Shown here: in pieces, positions 46,930 through 58,335 of the stretch
Position numbering within the stretch: position 1 is the stretch's first letter
Layout: each line of letters begins with the position of its first letter
DNA from: Shinisaurus crocodilurus
Taxonomy: Eukaryota > Chordata > Lepidosauria > Squamata > Shinisauridae
Direction of reading: 5' to 3'
NCBI GenBank assembly: GCA_021292165.1
Contig: CM037879.1
Coordinates: 21,227,525-21,291,524, forward strand
DNA: 64,000 nt
Program-made: the position numbers and the translations under genes
Notes under the pieces: model-generated
What the model saw: the letters and a program-made list of their open reading frames with translations, nothing else
What the model was told of the DNA's origin: nothing
Databases searched by the model: none

Positions 46930-48024
46930 TTTTGCAACAGAGAAAAGGCATGGGAGTTGGTACCTTGTGTGAGCCTGCCCTGTGGTTTTAACTTCTTTTG
47001 AGAAGTTGCTAAGTTTAAAAGTGTTTTTATTTTATTTTATGTAGTACAATATTCAGTAATGAATGACAGATGTCTATGTTACTGTTATCTTTTATCATTC
47101 CACACCATGAAATTTAACTAGTGACACAAACAGATGAGGCTAATTTTTCAGACTGTGCAAATCTGAACTCGGAACTGTGCAAGCAAATTAAGTTTATATA
47201 GCAACAACTATATTGTCAGTGTATTGTGTGTTAGAGAGGAAAGGCAGGGGGAGTAGGTATGTGAATGATTCTGCCTTATGGAAGAGGCCTGGACCCGATG
47301 GCCTTTTAAGGCTCACCCAACTGAGTCTTAAAGGGGGCAAACACAGAAGCAATCTGTTCTAATATGGCTTCAGTTCTTCATTTGAAAGGGTCTAGGACAG
47401 AAATTGCCCCAAAAACATGCTCTATTGCTAAATTCCTTTGAATCAGACTTTTCATTTAAATTTCATTTAAAAAAACAAATCTCTTTGTATTTTGATATAA
47501 AGGGAATATGATAAACAATGATATCTCATATAAAATTTGAATTTTAAGAAGCAACATTCCCCCCCCCCCCCGTGTTCCATTGAACTTGGATCCATTGGGA
47601 TGGGAGTTTCTTTAAATAAAAAAAGTGAAGAAAAAAGGAACATGGCCAAAGATGGAAGGGCTAAATAGGTGTGGTTAAAGGCAGAAGCAGCTGGGATTTT
47701 CAGTAACAGTGCCTGCATTTTTCTGTTTTTCTCTCTGGTCTGGAATAGATCGGCCAAGGCTAGTACAGGGAGGCGGGGGGGGGGAGATGGGGTGGCATCC
47801 GGGCGGGGGGGGAGATGGCACCATCAAACCGGGATTGGAAGCAGCTGCCATCTGGAGAAATTATTATGTTATACATCTCTGAAGTATCTAGTCCTGAACC
47901 AGAGAGCTAACTTCTACTTAGAAATATGTTTGAAGCCACTTTCTAAAACAGTATGTCAGTATTAGACATGGGAACCTTATAAAAATATCTGTATCAAAAT
48001 AATGCTTGTTTAAAATACATTAAA
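46930..48024. other. Intergenic stretch without recognised features
   Basis: AT-rich sequence with C and G homopolymers at 47558-47571, 47775-47783 and 47803-47811. No gene or repeat family was identified. Confidence 0.5.
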
Positions 48025-48029
48025 CAAAT

Positions 48030-48750
48030 TGTGGAGAGAAAGCTAGCACAGACAACCCCCCCTCTCAGTTCAATCAGCAAAGACTCTGCCTAGGGCAGAA
48101 ACAGTCTCTGTGCAGCCTGGCCATCTGCATACATTCACCTCCACAGGACCATCTACTCATCACCCAGTAGCTCAACAACCCTCGGGCACACAAGCGCCCG
48201 GGCAGTCTCAAAGAGCTGCCAAGTACCGCCAAGTACCCAGGGCACAGAGAAGGCGACTGGAAAAACCGGTTCCCCCTGAAGGCGAGCGAGGAGTGAGTGA
48301 GGCAGGAGGTAAAGGTGGGTCTTCAAACCCCAGGTGGTTGTTGGTCGGTGGGTGCAAGGCTGCTCAGACGTCCAGGGCTCCGGTCCGGACTCAACCCCGG
48401 GAAGATCCCGGTGAATAAACTGGAACTCCAATAGCCGGCAAGCTGCGGCTTTCGAGGAACTTGGTTCATTTAAGGTAACCCTTGTATTGCTCTGTCTCTG
48501 CTCGGTTCTGCAAAGGTAATTGGAGGCGTGTGCGCCTTGTTAACGCTTATCTGTTTGTTTTGATACGCCTCATTAAACCTGTTTACTATCCATAAACAGT
48601 GTAGTAAGTTCATTCATTCGCTATTCCACTGTCAAAATTGGTCGTGGTCTCATTCTAAGTGCCTGAGAGCCGCGTAGGAAGGGTTTTCTCAGCTCCGGTT
48701 AACCCTTTCCGCCCCAAACCCACGCACAGGACCGGCTGCAGTCCTTTACA
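48030..48750 (+). mobile_element. Solo LTR (endogenous retrovirus or LTR retrotransposon)
   Basis: A 721-bp block starts TGTGGAGAGAAAGC and ends GCAGTCCTTTACA (TG...CA) and is flanked by a perfect 5-bp duplication, CAAAT (48025-48029 and 48751-48755). AATAAA lies at 48414-48419. No gag, pol or env sequence is nearby, so this is the recombined solo form. The plus orientation is inferred from AATAAA. Confidence 0.75.
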
Positions 48751-49534
48751 CAAATGTATTCAGCAATTTAAAGCATTTTAACATTTGTGGAGAAGAGCTG
48801 TGCTATTTGCATGTTGTCAATACACTACTATTCTTGGCCACCTTGTGCAAACCAAAAGTCACCATGTAACCAGACTTCCCTTGTGCCCAAGGGAAAAACC
48901 TGTTCTTGACAGCAGTATTCACAGAACAGTGCCGCACAATCGTTAGCCTGCTGGGGTGGCAGGGGCCAAACTTGTTGTGCACATGGGTGCATACACACAC
49001 ACTATCACACACGCACACACCTCAAATCCAATTCCTGCCCAAGAGCATTTCAGAGTCCTGGCACCTGCTTTGACCACATAAAACCAACACCCTTCCCAGA
49101 AACCTCAGTTCTCAAACCACCCAGTCACCCTGGCTCCTCGCCCTTCTCCCTCCTCTAGTCCCCTGCTTGGCTGAAGGATCCTGACATCCCACCTGGAAAG
49201 TTTTTTTGGGGGGTGGTGGGAAGGAAAATGCTCTAGGGACAGGCTCTATGGTTCCTGCCATAGAAACCTTGTTCCTAGAGCATCCTAAGAAGCTGGCAAG
49301 GGCCTTCGAGCATTGTTTCCTAGGATACTCCGGGGATGTCTAGGAATGAGGCTTCTATGACAGAAACCATACAGCCCATTTCTTGAGTGATTATCATTTC
49401 TTTTCCTGGGGGGCCACTGGACGGGGCTTGGGGGGCTGCCTGCAGCCCATTCTTTTTGCACCCCTGACCTAGAAGGGAAGAAAGACGCAGAGAAGCAACA
49501 CAGGCCTGGTTTCATCTTTTTTTTCCTTTTTTTT

Positions 49535-50792
49535 TAAGAAAAGTGAGGGACTCTTTATTGAGAGCAGCATATTTTTTTGTAAAAAAAAAAACACCCTTGG
49601 CTGTTCTACCCCTCCGCTCAAGCAAACTGAAGCTAAAATGACTCTATGCTGCAATTCCAGTAATAACATATTTAAAAAGTACTAAGGCTGAGGTGTCAAC
49701 ATTTAAAAAAAAAAAAAAGTAAGAAAGGAAAACAAACATTGCCCCAAATAATCATATAAAAAGGCGGTATTGGATAGTCAGGAAAGCTAGTGAAAATCTC
49801 CTTCATATGCCAGGCACTTAAGTGTTCGTTGCTCGTTTTTGGATATGCCAGAAGGCCTGACAGACCGACAGTACCAGGAGGAGAGAGACAAAAGTACTGC
49901 TTAATAAATACGCAGGCTCCTTATTAAGTGGGCATCATGTGGCGGGGATAAGGAAGGGGCCTCCTTTCCAGTGTGGGTGGACACTAGATCCTGTGCAAGG
50001 GGCTGCTTCCAAGGAAATGGCAGGGATATGGTCATGGAGAAAGTCGCTTGACCCCTTCTGGACGGGGGCTGACACCCTGGGCCTGAGAGCCACCCAAAGC
50101 CAAAGCGGGAGAGAAATCTGGCAGCTTCAGAAATGATTGAGTGTAGAGTGGCTGGAGAGGTGGCTGCTGCAGTGTGCCTGAAGCCGGCCCACATGGAAAA
50201 TAAAGGCAGATGCCAGATGTGGTGCTATAAACATGGAAGCTGGCACCCCTGAGGGGGCTGAAGCAGGGTTGCTGTCTTGCTCAGGCATCACTTCAGGCAT
50301 TTCAGTGCCTCCTCCCCAAACCCTGTCAACTGCTCAGCAGCACAGAACCCCCTGGTGTGCCCCCCCCCCCGTTAAGACTCTCTCCTGCCTGTGCTTTTCG
50401 TGAAAAGGATTCAAGAGAAGAAAAAGGGAAAGGGGAGATGTGCCAAGACAGAGAAGTCCCAGAGCCCTGCCACAGGTGTCCGTTGTGAGACTGGCCTGTG
50501 GCTGCAGCTCCCAGCATCCCCTTCATCTCTTGGATGTCGTTAACTAGCCCTGTGGATACCAGAGGTAGAACCTGGAGGAATGCAGCCAGGGGTCAAGCCC
50601 AGGGGAATGGGGCCTGATGAAGAGGCCTCCGGTCAAGGAGATCATGTCCACGACCTTTGTCCATTAGTATAAAAATCCATGGTCCCTTTGAGTTTCGATT
50701 CTTAGGTCCCCTTTGTAACAGGGTCTGTAACAGTCAAAGTGCCAAGATGAGGTTTCAGCCCATCCCAGCTCCAGGGATCAGCATTCCCCCGC
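49535..50792 (-). other. PTK7: PTK7 3' UTR (inferred) with poly(A) signal
   Basis: The stretch downstream of the PTK7 stop has no recognisable repeat over most of its length. The first AATAAA on the minus strand lies at 49559-49554, giving a 3' UTR of about 1.25 kb. The cleavage position is assumed to be 15-25 nt past the signal. Confidence 0.55.
49554..49559 (-). terminator. Poly(A) signal AATAAA for PTK7
   Basis: It is the first AATAAA on the minus strand after the PTK7 stop codon. The downstream side is A-rich rather than U/GU-rich, so usage is uncertain. Confidence 0.5.
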
Positions 50793-50953
50793 TCAGGCCT
50801 TGCTTTCAGATGGGCTTTCTCCAAGCATGTTGACGATCTCACTGAAAGATGGGCGGTCCTTTGGGCTGGGGGCCCAGCAGCGCTGCATCACCTTATAGAG
50901 CTTGGAGGGGCAACCCTCTGGATGGGGAAGCTTCATCTTCCCAGACTGTAAAC
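50793..50953 (-). CDS. PTK7: PTK7 terminal coding exon (pseudokinase C-lobe end and stop)
   Basis: The acceptor TTTAG ends at 50954. The first two bases complete a split Gly codon, then LQSGKMKLPHPEGCPSKLY, QRCWAPSPKDRPSFSEI and the C-terminus GESPSESKA, with TGA at 50795-50793. CW(x)6RP is the conserved C-lobe motif of tyrosine kinase domains, and GCPSKLY and SPKDRPSFSEI match PTK7 specifically. PTK7 is a single-pass receptor of Wnt/planar cell polarity signalling with an inactive kinase domain. The protein ends shortly after the kinase fold, as in human PTK7. Confidence 0.95.
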
Positions 50954-52318
50954 CTAAACATGGAGAGAGAAAGCAGGGGGTGAGAATGGGGGAGTGTGCC
51001 AGCCCAGCCCTGAAGGAGGAGCATGCACTACTGCAGCTCAGCACTAAGCCTTTCCGGAACAATACGGCTCCTACTTTTACTTGCCTCCAAGAAGTTGTTT
51101 AAGCTCTGCGAGAATACTTGCTTTTCCTCTTTCCCAATTCCCTATGACAGACCTTGTTCTGTACGCAGCCAGGCTTGCCAGAACCTTTGGATATGAACTC
51201 AGCTTTCGGTCAGTCAGCCACACACTTACGGTGGCCTTGCAAGTATCGACAACCGATAGTCTCCTCCTTTCCCCACCCCACATCCAGTGCATCTTCCTCC
51301 CACTCCTCTCCATCTTGCCAGAAAACAGCACTTAAGAGATGGCCAAAATAGTCACAACAGACCATTGTTCTTGGGGGGGGGGATGAATGGCATGGAGCTA
51401 TCATGGCTGCACATTTCCTCTTCCAGCCTCCTTAAGAGCCAGGAGAGGCAGTGTGTGCAGTTGCAGTAGCTGCACACCAGGCTGAGTTTGAGCGTGTCTT
51501 ACCAACCATAGGAAAGTCACTGTGCCCTCCAGGAGGAGGTATTGCTGCTCGCCTAAGGGAAACAGCTACTCACCACAGGCAAGCAGCTCTTACATTACTG
51601 ATGCACTTTCAAATATCATTCAACATGAATTTGTTAGCCTTTGGCACTATTCACACATTTTTGTCGAGACAATCGAAGTGGATTAATGTTAAAATGTTTT
51701 GGGTAGAGTGTCAATTTTAAACAGCATTAAGGGCTGTGAGGCTCAGCATAGGGATTGCCAATTAGTCCCAATTCAGAAGAATAAAATGATTACAATCTTG
51801 AATACCCTTGAGACAGAGACCCACAGAGAGGCCTTTCTCGCCATACAAATGATTCAATATGAACGTGTGCCACTTGAATGCTGTGGAGGCGGCACAGAGA
51901 ATTCCCATGGAAAGAACATTGACCAGGCTTGGCTCTTCACCCCCTCTAACAAGTGGAAAAGTTGCGAAGCCACAAGGTACATTCATGACAGTTCCACCCT
52001 TGCCATGCAGCCTTTTTTGGCCTCTTGCTGACCCCAGAGTATCCAGCACTGCCACCAAAGAGATCCAGTGCTGATGTATCTTGGGATGCTTTAGACTGCT
52101 TGCCAAGTCAGATAAAAGAATACCTAGCACTTAAATGGTTCTTCTGAATTACTCTGAAGTGGTCCACATACATTATCTAGTTGTAGTATGTTCCCAATAA
52201 TACTGTAGACAGCAGGCTGAGGCAGGGAGGGGGAGTGGCATGCTTAAGGCCATGGAGTGAGTTCATGAAAAAGGTGAGATTTGAACCAGGAACTTCCCGA
52301 TTTATAGTTCACTCTTTT

Positions 52319-52413
52319 ATAGTGCAATCCTATGCATGTCTCCTCAGAAGGAAGTCCCACTAAGTTCAATGGGACTTATTCCCAGGTAAGTGTGCATGGG
52401 ATTGCAGCCTCAG
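52319..52413. repeat. Foldback with GTGCAATCC ends
   Basis: GTGCAATCCTATGCATGTC pairs with GTGCATGGGATTGCA. Confidence 0.65.
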
Positions 52414-52634
52414 ACACATGCTACAGCACCTCTCAAAAACAGAACCACTAGAGCTTCCCCCTGTCCCAATGAGACCAAAGGATCCTTTTAAAAAAGAAAA
52501 AGGCTGGCTTCTTGCAACTGTTCTGGCTGTGAACCTCACAGTTGGTGGTCATGCAGATTCTCTTTGTCTAAGCTCTGTGAATTTTACTCACAAAAGTATA
52601 GCATCTGGTACTGATCACAGAATTCAGCATATAA

Positions 52635-52769
52635 GGGTGCAATCCTATGCATGTTTAGACAGAAAAAAAGTCCTACAACTCCCAGCATTCCCTAGCCAGC
52701 AATACTGGCTGGGGAATGCTGGGAGTTGTAGGACTTTTTTTCTGTCTAAACATGCATAGGATTGCACCC
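52635..52769. mobile_element. Harbinger-like foldback MITE (TAA duplication)
   Basis: The arms GGGTGCAATCCTATGCATG and CATGCATAGGATTGCACCC are perfect inverts, and TAA flanks both ends. The centre is the palindrome around CTACAACTCCCAGCATTCC. Confidence 0.8.
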
Positions 52770-53054
52770 TAAGAATCTTATCTTTCATTCAGAGCAAGTT
52801 TATAGATCTCAATTATCTCAAGACTGCAAAGATAAGCTTGGAAAGCATATTGACAGTGCCTGGTTAACACTCAGGAGCCCCAAGGCAGAATCGTAATTAT
52901 TAAGACTGCCACTCTGATCAAATCTGCATGTGAAAAAAGCACTAGTTCTAAAGAAAGGAAAGCATGCTGTTTTTGGAAGATGTACAAAGCAGTCATTATC
53001 TTAGAAGAGGCATTCCCCTTCTTTCAACTTAGGAAGAAATGCCTTTTAAGACAG

Positions 53055-53530
53055 AACGTTATGTATGTGTATTAAAAAAATAAAAACCTGTGGCTTGGGG
53101 CCACAATATCTGAAGGAGTGTCTCTTCCCATTTATTCTTACCTGAGATTTCCATCAGAGATCCTGCTCCATGTGTCTTCACATGCCAAGAAATGGCACGT
53201 GCCTACTTGGAAACGCCTTTTCAGTAGTCACCCCCTAGTTATACATGTCCCAGAGAGGTCCATCTGACACCTACTTTGTTATATTTTTGGAGCCAGACGA
53301 AGAGCTTTTTATTCTCTCAGGTGTCTTAATTCTCATACTTTTGCTGCTATGTTGTGTAATGGTATTTTTATATTTTTTGGTGTTGCCTGTTTTTAGCCTT
53401 TGCTGGTTTTAATTGATTGTTTTATGTTTTGATTTGATTTATATGGATTTTATTTGTGTTGTATGTTACCTTGAGAGCTATTAGCTGTGGGGCAATTAAC
53501 AAATCTTAGAAATAGATAATAAAAAAGTCT
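53055..53530 (+). mobile_element. L2-type LINE 3' end
   Basis: It holds remnants of the terminal coding region (GGAAACGCCTTTTCAGTAG, TTTATTCTCTCAGGTGTC) and a T-rich 3' UTR ending near AATAGATAATAAAAAAG. It lies in a PTK7 intron. Confidence 0.7.
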
Positions 53531-53948
53531 GCAGATCAACAAACCAGGGGCAACGTTTTGGTTGATAAAAATATTTTCAATCAATTTACCAATCAATCAA
53601 GGAAATGTCGCAGGCTAAATCATTATTTAAAACCACTGCACATAATTTAAACAAGCTTCAGAATTCTATGCGTCTTCAGTGCATAGATACATATGGGATC
53701 ACTTCCAGATAGATTCCCATGAAATTGGTCATGCAACCCATTCCCATTTGCAAAAGGCTCCTAAACCCACTCAGATGGTTTTTTGCCACCTCCTCTTCCC
53801 TTAGACTAACCTGTCCATTTTGTGGAAGAGCCATTCTGCTGACAGGACTGGCTAGCAAAGAACTTCCCAACAGCATTTCTGGCAACGAGCAGGGAGTGTA
53901 CACATCTCACTAGGCCAAGGGAATAGCATCAAGTGAGGATTCACGTAC

Positions 53949-54127
53949 CTGCCAGCACGTCCTCGTCCGCCAGCTTGGAATAGGGCATTTCCCCCAGTGT
54001 GAATATTTCCCACATGATGACCCCGAAGGACCAAATGTCGGACTTGGTGGAGAATTCATCCTCCAAGACAGCTTCAGGGGGCATCCAGCGAAGTGGGATC
54101 CAAGCTTGGTGGTAGTGATAGTATTCG
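53949..54127 (-). CDS. PTK7: PTK7 exon (activation segment, APE region, helix F)
   Basis: The acceptor AGCAG ends at 54128 and the donor GTACGTG starts at 53948. One base completes a split Ser codon, then the exon encodes EYYHYHQAWIPLRWM, PPEAVLEDEFSTKSDIWSFGV, MWEIFTLGEMPYSKL and ADEDVLA. RWMPPEA stands for the APE motif and DIWSFG is the helix F aspartate motif. The exon ends one base into a codon, matching the next exon. It is 179 nt with no stop. In human PTK7 the first residues read SEYYHF, so the junction is well supported. Confidence 0.95.
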
Positions 54128-54224
54128 CTGCTCACAGGGAAGCAAACGACAAATCAATTCGGCACCAAACACCAAATGCCAACTTCAGCACATCTAAGCA
54201 AGAGGGACCTGCAGTTCTCCTTAC

Positions 54225-54376
54225 CTGTTGTAAACATCCTTGCTGAGGCTCAGGCTTGACACCTTCACCTGCCTTTGTGCACTGATAAGACAATTCCGAG
54301 CTGCTAGGTCTTTGTGTACAAATCTGCTGTTGGAGAGATGCTCCATCCCCAATGCCACTTGGCAGCAGAAGGATAC
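54225..54376 (-). CDS. PTK7: PTK7 exon (catalytic-loop equivalent and DFG equivalent)
   Basis: The acceptor CACAG ends at 54377 and the donor GTAAGG starts at 54224; length 152 nt. It encodes VSFCCQVALGMEHLSNSRF, then VHKDLAARNCLISAQ and RQVKVSSLSLSKDVYN, leaving two bases of a Ser codon. The HRD catalytic motif is HKD, and the position of the metal-binding DFG motif reads SLS. Human PTK7, from memory, reads ALG there. Loss of DFG fits PTK7 as a pseudokinase that scaffolds signalling rather than phosphorylating. No frame break is seen. Confidence 0.95.
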
Positions 54377-54740
54377 CTGTGGGGGGGAAAGGTATGCACC
54401 AGCTCCATAAAGGCATACATAATTAAGTAACCTAATCCCTGAACCAGTGATGGGGCAGGGAGAGTGTGTGTGTAAAGGAGGACAGGCATCTCACGTTACA
54501 CTGACAAAATGGCAACTGCAGATTCACACCCCTGCTAGCACCTCTTTCTGCCAGCCTGGAATTTCCCAGAGTCTGCATATTTTTTTAAAATGCAAACCAT
54601 TCAACTACAGTATGTGAGTTCTGCAGGCAGTAGGTTGCACCAGATCTTATTTAGGCATGTCAGAGCTAGTGGTGGACCACCCGACTCACCACCACCCGAC
54701 TCACTGGACGTTCAGTGAGTGCTGCTGCTGTGCTCGCCAA

Positions 54741-55136
54741 ACTGGGCCAAAAGCAAGCGCCAGCTGAGCCACTCACCAGACTTCTGGGTTCCCAGTGGAG
54801 TGCTTTTTACATAGAAAATGGTGTAAGATACATTAAAAGCGGCCGTGATTTGCATAACTTGTGCAAATCGCAGCTGTTTTTAACGTATCTTACGCCATTT
54901 TCTACGTAAAAAGTGCTCCGCCAGGAACCCAGAAGTCGCTTCTCCATCTCGGCTCAGGAGAACGCAAGTCGAGCTGGGGAAACAGGTAGGTGGGACAGAG
55001 TTCGGGGGGTCCAGCCCGGTGAGTTCGCCAGACTTCCAACCCCGAACGAAATCCTCACACATCCCTAGCTCAGAGCACAGGGGGTAAATACTTACGCAAC
55101 CAACAAGTGCCTGTTTATTTCTGTTTACTTAACTTT
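54741..55136 (-). repeat. Inverted repeat arm 1 flanking PTK7 81-nt exon
   Basis: The reverse complement matches 57073-57468 at 395 of 396 positions by manual alignment; the single difference is at 54854 versus 57355. The arm holds a fragment of Tc1 terminal repeat (about 55065-55136) joined to a palindromic element with two arms around 54800-54915. It lies in the intron downstream of the 81-nt exon. Confidence 0.9.
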
Positions 55137-56284
55137 AGTTGAGTATCGCTCTCTCTTTTGCACACATATGCCACGACCCTGCCTTTACATCAGGGGTGGG
55201 AGAATGGTTTTTGATTAGGGGGGGCCAGATGACCTCCCCACCAAGCTTTCCGTGGGCCAGATGATGGCAGGGAAGGGCCGCCCCCCCCCCCCGACAGAAT
55301 CCAGTTCCTGGCTGAAGCACCAGCTGGCACTTCAGTCAGGGATCTGGCTCCAGCTGCTCCGTGCCTTTCCCCATTGGGGAGGAAGTAGGGCAGGCAAAGC
55401 ACACTTCACGCCTCCCCCCCAATTGGGAGGGGGAGCAGCATACAGGGGAATCCCTGCTGTTATATCCAATCACTGATTAGGAGGTAACAGTAGGGATTCA
55501 TATCGCTGATGCCTTTTGGGGGTGGGGTGTCACCTAAGGCCCCGCAGGTCAGAAGTTCCCCATCCCTTCCTTACCTGAAGCTCACCCACCTTGGTGCGGC
55601 CAGCAATCTCCTCCACATTCCTGCTTCAGCTGGCCTACAGCTGCTTCCCCCACTGATCTTTTACACCTAAAGCAAATCTACTAGACTCAGTAGTTCCAAA
55701 CTGTCCCCCTCTCTCAAACTGGGGGGGGGGGGGGGAGAAGAACTGTGTGGAACTCTACTGATGTGAGAAGCAATTTGTGCAAAATGGTTTCCATGTGTTG
55801 AAGCCTGACTTTAAACTCACCAACAACCCTTCAAAAATGAGGGGGTTTGCTGGTACAGTTAAAATCAGCCCAAACCACAGGGGAGCGGTTTCATACCAGT
55901 GTCTTCCCACACAGTTCCTTGTTTCTGTGGCAGCAACACTACTAAGGTAATATCTAAATGAACCAGAGTCTACCTGCAGGTAGCACTCCTTGGCCAAGAT
56001 CAACTCAGTTTGCAGGGATGTTTTAAAACAGTCAGGGCACTGACATGGGGGGGGGGGGGGGCAAGACAACTGGAAAGGAAGGAGGTGAAGTGTTGCAAGG
56101 AAAGTATCCCTAACCCAACCTTCCCCAAGTGCCCTCCAACCAGAATGATGGAAGTTGCAGTCCCCAGGTTGGGGAAGGCTGCTCTAGCCTGTGTGCCACA
56201 CCAAGCTGCCTAGTCAATACCACTGAAGATGTCACTATTGGCCCCTGCGAAATCGGTTATGTCTTTTTCCCTCCTCCACAAGTT

Positions 56285-56350
56285 AGAGCAGGGGTAGGCA
56301 ACCTGGTGCCTTCCAGATGTTTTAGACTACAACTCCCATAAGCCCCAGCA
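56285..56350. mobile_element. Foldback MITE, one arm
   Basis: CAGGGGTAGGCAACCTGGTG followed by TTTTAGACTACAACTCCC. Confidence 0.5.
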
Positions 56351-56420
56351 TCAGATGGCAGCTTCTCTGAGCTTTGATGCTTAAAAGGTCTCCAGGTGAA
56401 CTGATGCTTTCCCACCTTAC

Positions 56421-56501
56421 CTTCTGTTTTGTACTAATAGGTTGGGGCTTGAGTTTCTCATCTTTAGTCCTGGAAATCCTCAGGAACTGTTTCAGGTCTC
56501 C
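56421..56501 (-). CDS. PTK7: PTK7 81-nt exon (GDLKQFL segment after hinge)
   Basis: This small phase 0-0 exon of 27 codons encodes GDLKQFLRISRTKDEKLKPQ then PISTKQK. The acceptor is GCTAG and the donor GTAAGG. It matches the human stretch that follows MVLEYVDL. The ORF track misses it because of its length. It lies between two nearly identical 396-bp inverted repeats (54741-55136 and 57073-57468). Its length is a multiple of three, so skipping it would keep the frame and remove part of the kinase-fold N/C-lobe linker. Confidence 0.93.
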
Positions 56502-57072
56502 CTAGCAAGAAATAAAGCAAGTGCTGTTTACAGAACCATGGAGGAAGCACCCAAAAGCAGGCAGGAGGGGCAGGTCTAATCTCTGCCCAGGTAAGGTTGC
56601 CTCTTCTCTGGCGCAGTCAGGTGGACACAAAAGCAACAAAGCATGTGTATTATTGCTTCACTCTAGATGCAGCTACATCATATATGTACAGAATTTGGAA
56701 TCTCCCCTTTGGTCTCAGATATTATCTTCCTTAACTTCAGGGTACATTTCTTCTTATCCAGTTGTTTTACAATTTATTTATTTATTACATTTTTGAATCG
56801 CCCATCTGGCCAGCCACCCGGCCACCTGGGGATACAATCTTTTATCTTTATCATCCTCTTCTGCTTGAGAAGTTATAAGATGCCTGCTGCAACACTTGAA
56901 TATATTCTATCTATCTATCATGCCTTGAAGAAGTATTCACCCCCTTTGACTTTTCCACATTTTGTTGTGTTACAACCTGGAACTGAAATGGATTCAATTG
57001 GCATTGTTACCACTTGATGTACACAAGATACCTCAACATTGTGAAGGTGCAAAATATTTTTATTGTGGCACA

Positions 57073-57468
57073 AAAGTTAAGTAAACAGAAATAAACAGGC
57101 ACTTGTTGGTTGCGTAAGTATTTACCCCCTGTGCTCTGAGCTAGGGATGTGTGAGGATTTCGTTCGGGGTTGGAAGTCTGGCGAACTCACCGGGCTGGAC
57201 CCCCCGAACTCTGTCCCACCTACCTGTTTCCCCAGCTCGACTTGCGTTCTCCTGAGCCGAGATGGAGAAGCGACTTCTGGGTTCCTGGCGGAGCACTTTT
57301 TACGTAGAAAATGGCGTAAGATACGTTAAAAACAGCTGCGATTTGCACAAGTTACGCAAATCACGGCCGCTTTTAATGTATCTTACACCATTTTCTATGT
57401 AAAAAGCACTCCACTGGGAACCCAGAAGTCTGGTGAGTGGCTCAGCTGGCGCTTGCTTTTGGCCCAGT
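57073..57468 (+). repeat. Inverted repeat arm 2 flanking PTK7 81-nt exon
   Basis: This is the partner of 54741-55136 in inverted orientation, 1,936 bp away. Here the unit sits inside the left end of a Tc1 transposon, so it combines Tc1 terminal-repeat sequence with a foldback insertion beginning near TAGGGATGTG (about 57142). Confidence 0.9.
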
Positions 57469-57512
57469 ACTATGAACATCCCCCGGAGAACCGTTAAATC
57501 CTTTATTACAAC

Positions 57513-58335
57513 ATGAAAGAATATGGCTCGACCGCAACTCTGCCTAGAGAAGGCTGTCCACCCAAACTCAGTGACTGGGTAAGGAGGGCATTAGTCAGAG
57601 AAGCAACCAAGAGGCTGACAGTAACTCTGAAGGAGCTGGAGAGATCCACAGCTGAGATGGGAGAAACTGTCCATGGGACAACTATCACCCAGACGCTGCA
57701 CAAAGTTGGGCGTTATGGAAGAGTGGTGAGAAGAAAGCCATTGCTGAAACCCATATCAAAGCCTGTTTGGCGTTTGCAAAAAGGCATGAGGGAGACAGAG
57801 AAAACATGTGGGAAAAGGTTCTCTGGCCTGATGAGACCCAAATTGAACTTTTTGGCCTTGCTGCAAAACATTATGTGTGGTGCAAAGCCAACAGTGCTCA
57901 TTGCCCTGAGAACACCATCCCCACAGTAAAGCATGGTGGTGGCAGAATTATGTTGTGGGGGTGCTCTTCCTTGGCAGGGACTGGGAAACTGGTCATGATT
58001 GTGGGGGAAGTTGAATGGAGCCAAATATAGGGCAATTCTAGAGGAAAACCTGTTTCAGTCTGCAAGGGACCTGGGACTGAGGCGGAGGTTCACCTTCCAG
58101 CAGGACAATGACCCTAAACACACAGCCACAGTAACACTGGAGTGGTTTAGAGACAAGAACCTGAAAATCTTAGAATGGCCCAGTCAAAGCCCAGACCTCA
58201 ATCTGATTTGAGAATCTGTTTAAAGACTTGAAAGTTGCTGTTCACCAATGGTCCCCATCCAACCTGACAGAGCTGGAACAATTTTGCCAGGAATGGGCAA
58301 ACACTGAAGGATCCAGATGTGCAAAGCTGATAGCG
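57513..58335 (+). pseudogene. Tc1 transposase pseudogene (DDE family)
   Basis: Three overlapping frames together resemble a Tc1 transposase. The helix-turn-helix region comes first (57513-57790), then [11 protein letters not shown] with the first catalytic Asp, [11 protein letters not shown], and [10 protein letters not shown] with the second Asp (about 58098-58127). SQSPDLNLI is followed directly by a stop, caused by one extra T where family members continue into the third acidic residue. At least three frame disruptions occur, near 57780, 58010 and 58208, so no functional transposase is encoded. Confidence 0.85.

Larger units (their letters stand above)
50954..53948 (-). other. PTK7: PTK7 intron before the terminal exon
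   Basis: Bounded by GTACG at 53948 and TTTAG at 50954. It contains an L2-type LINE 3' end, one Harbinger-like foldback and a GTGCAATCC-type foldback. I see nothing recognisable in about 51100-52300 and 53530-53940. Confidence 0.85.

Noticed and set aside
48110..48431. ORFs inside 48110-48431 as a gene
   Set aside because: They lie within the solo LTR and have no recognisable domain.
54880..57329. Identical 60-residue ORFs at 54880-55062 (-) and 57147-57329 (+) as a duplicated gene
   Set aside because: They fall inside the inverted repeat arms; the frame covers a palindromic element and has no domain.
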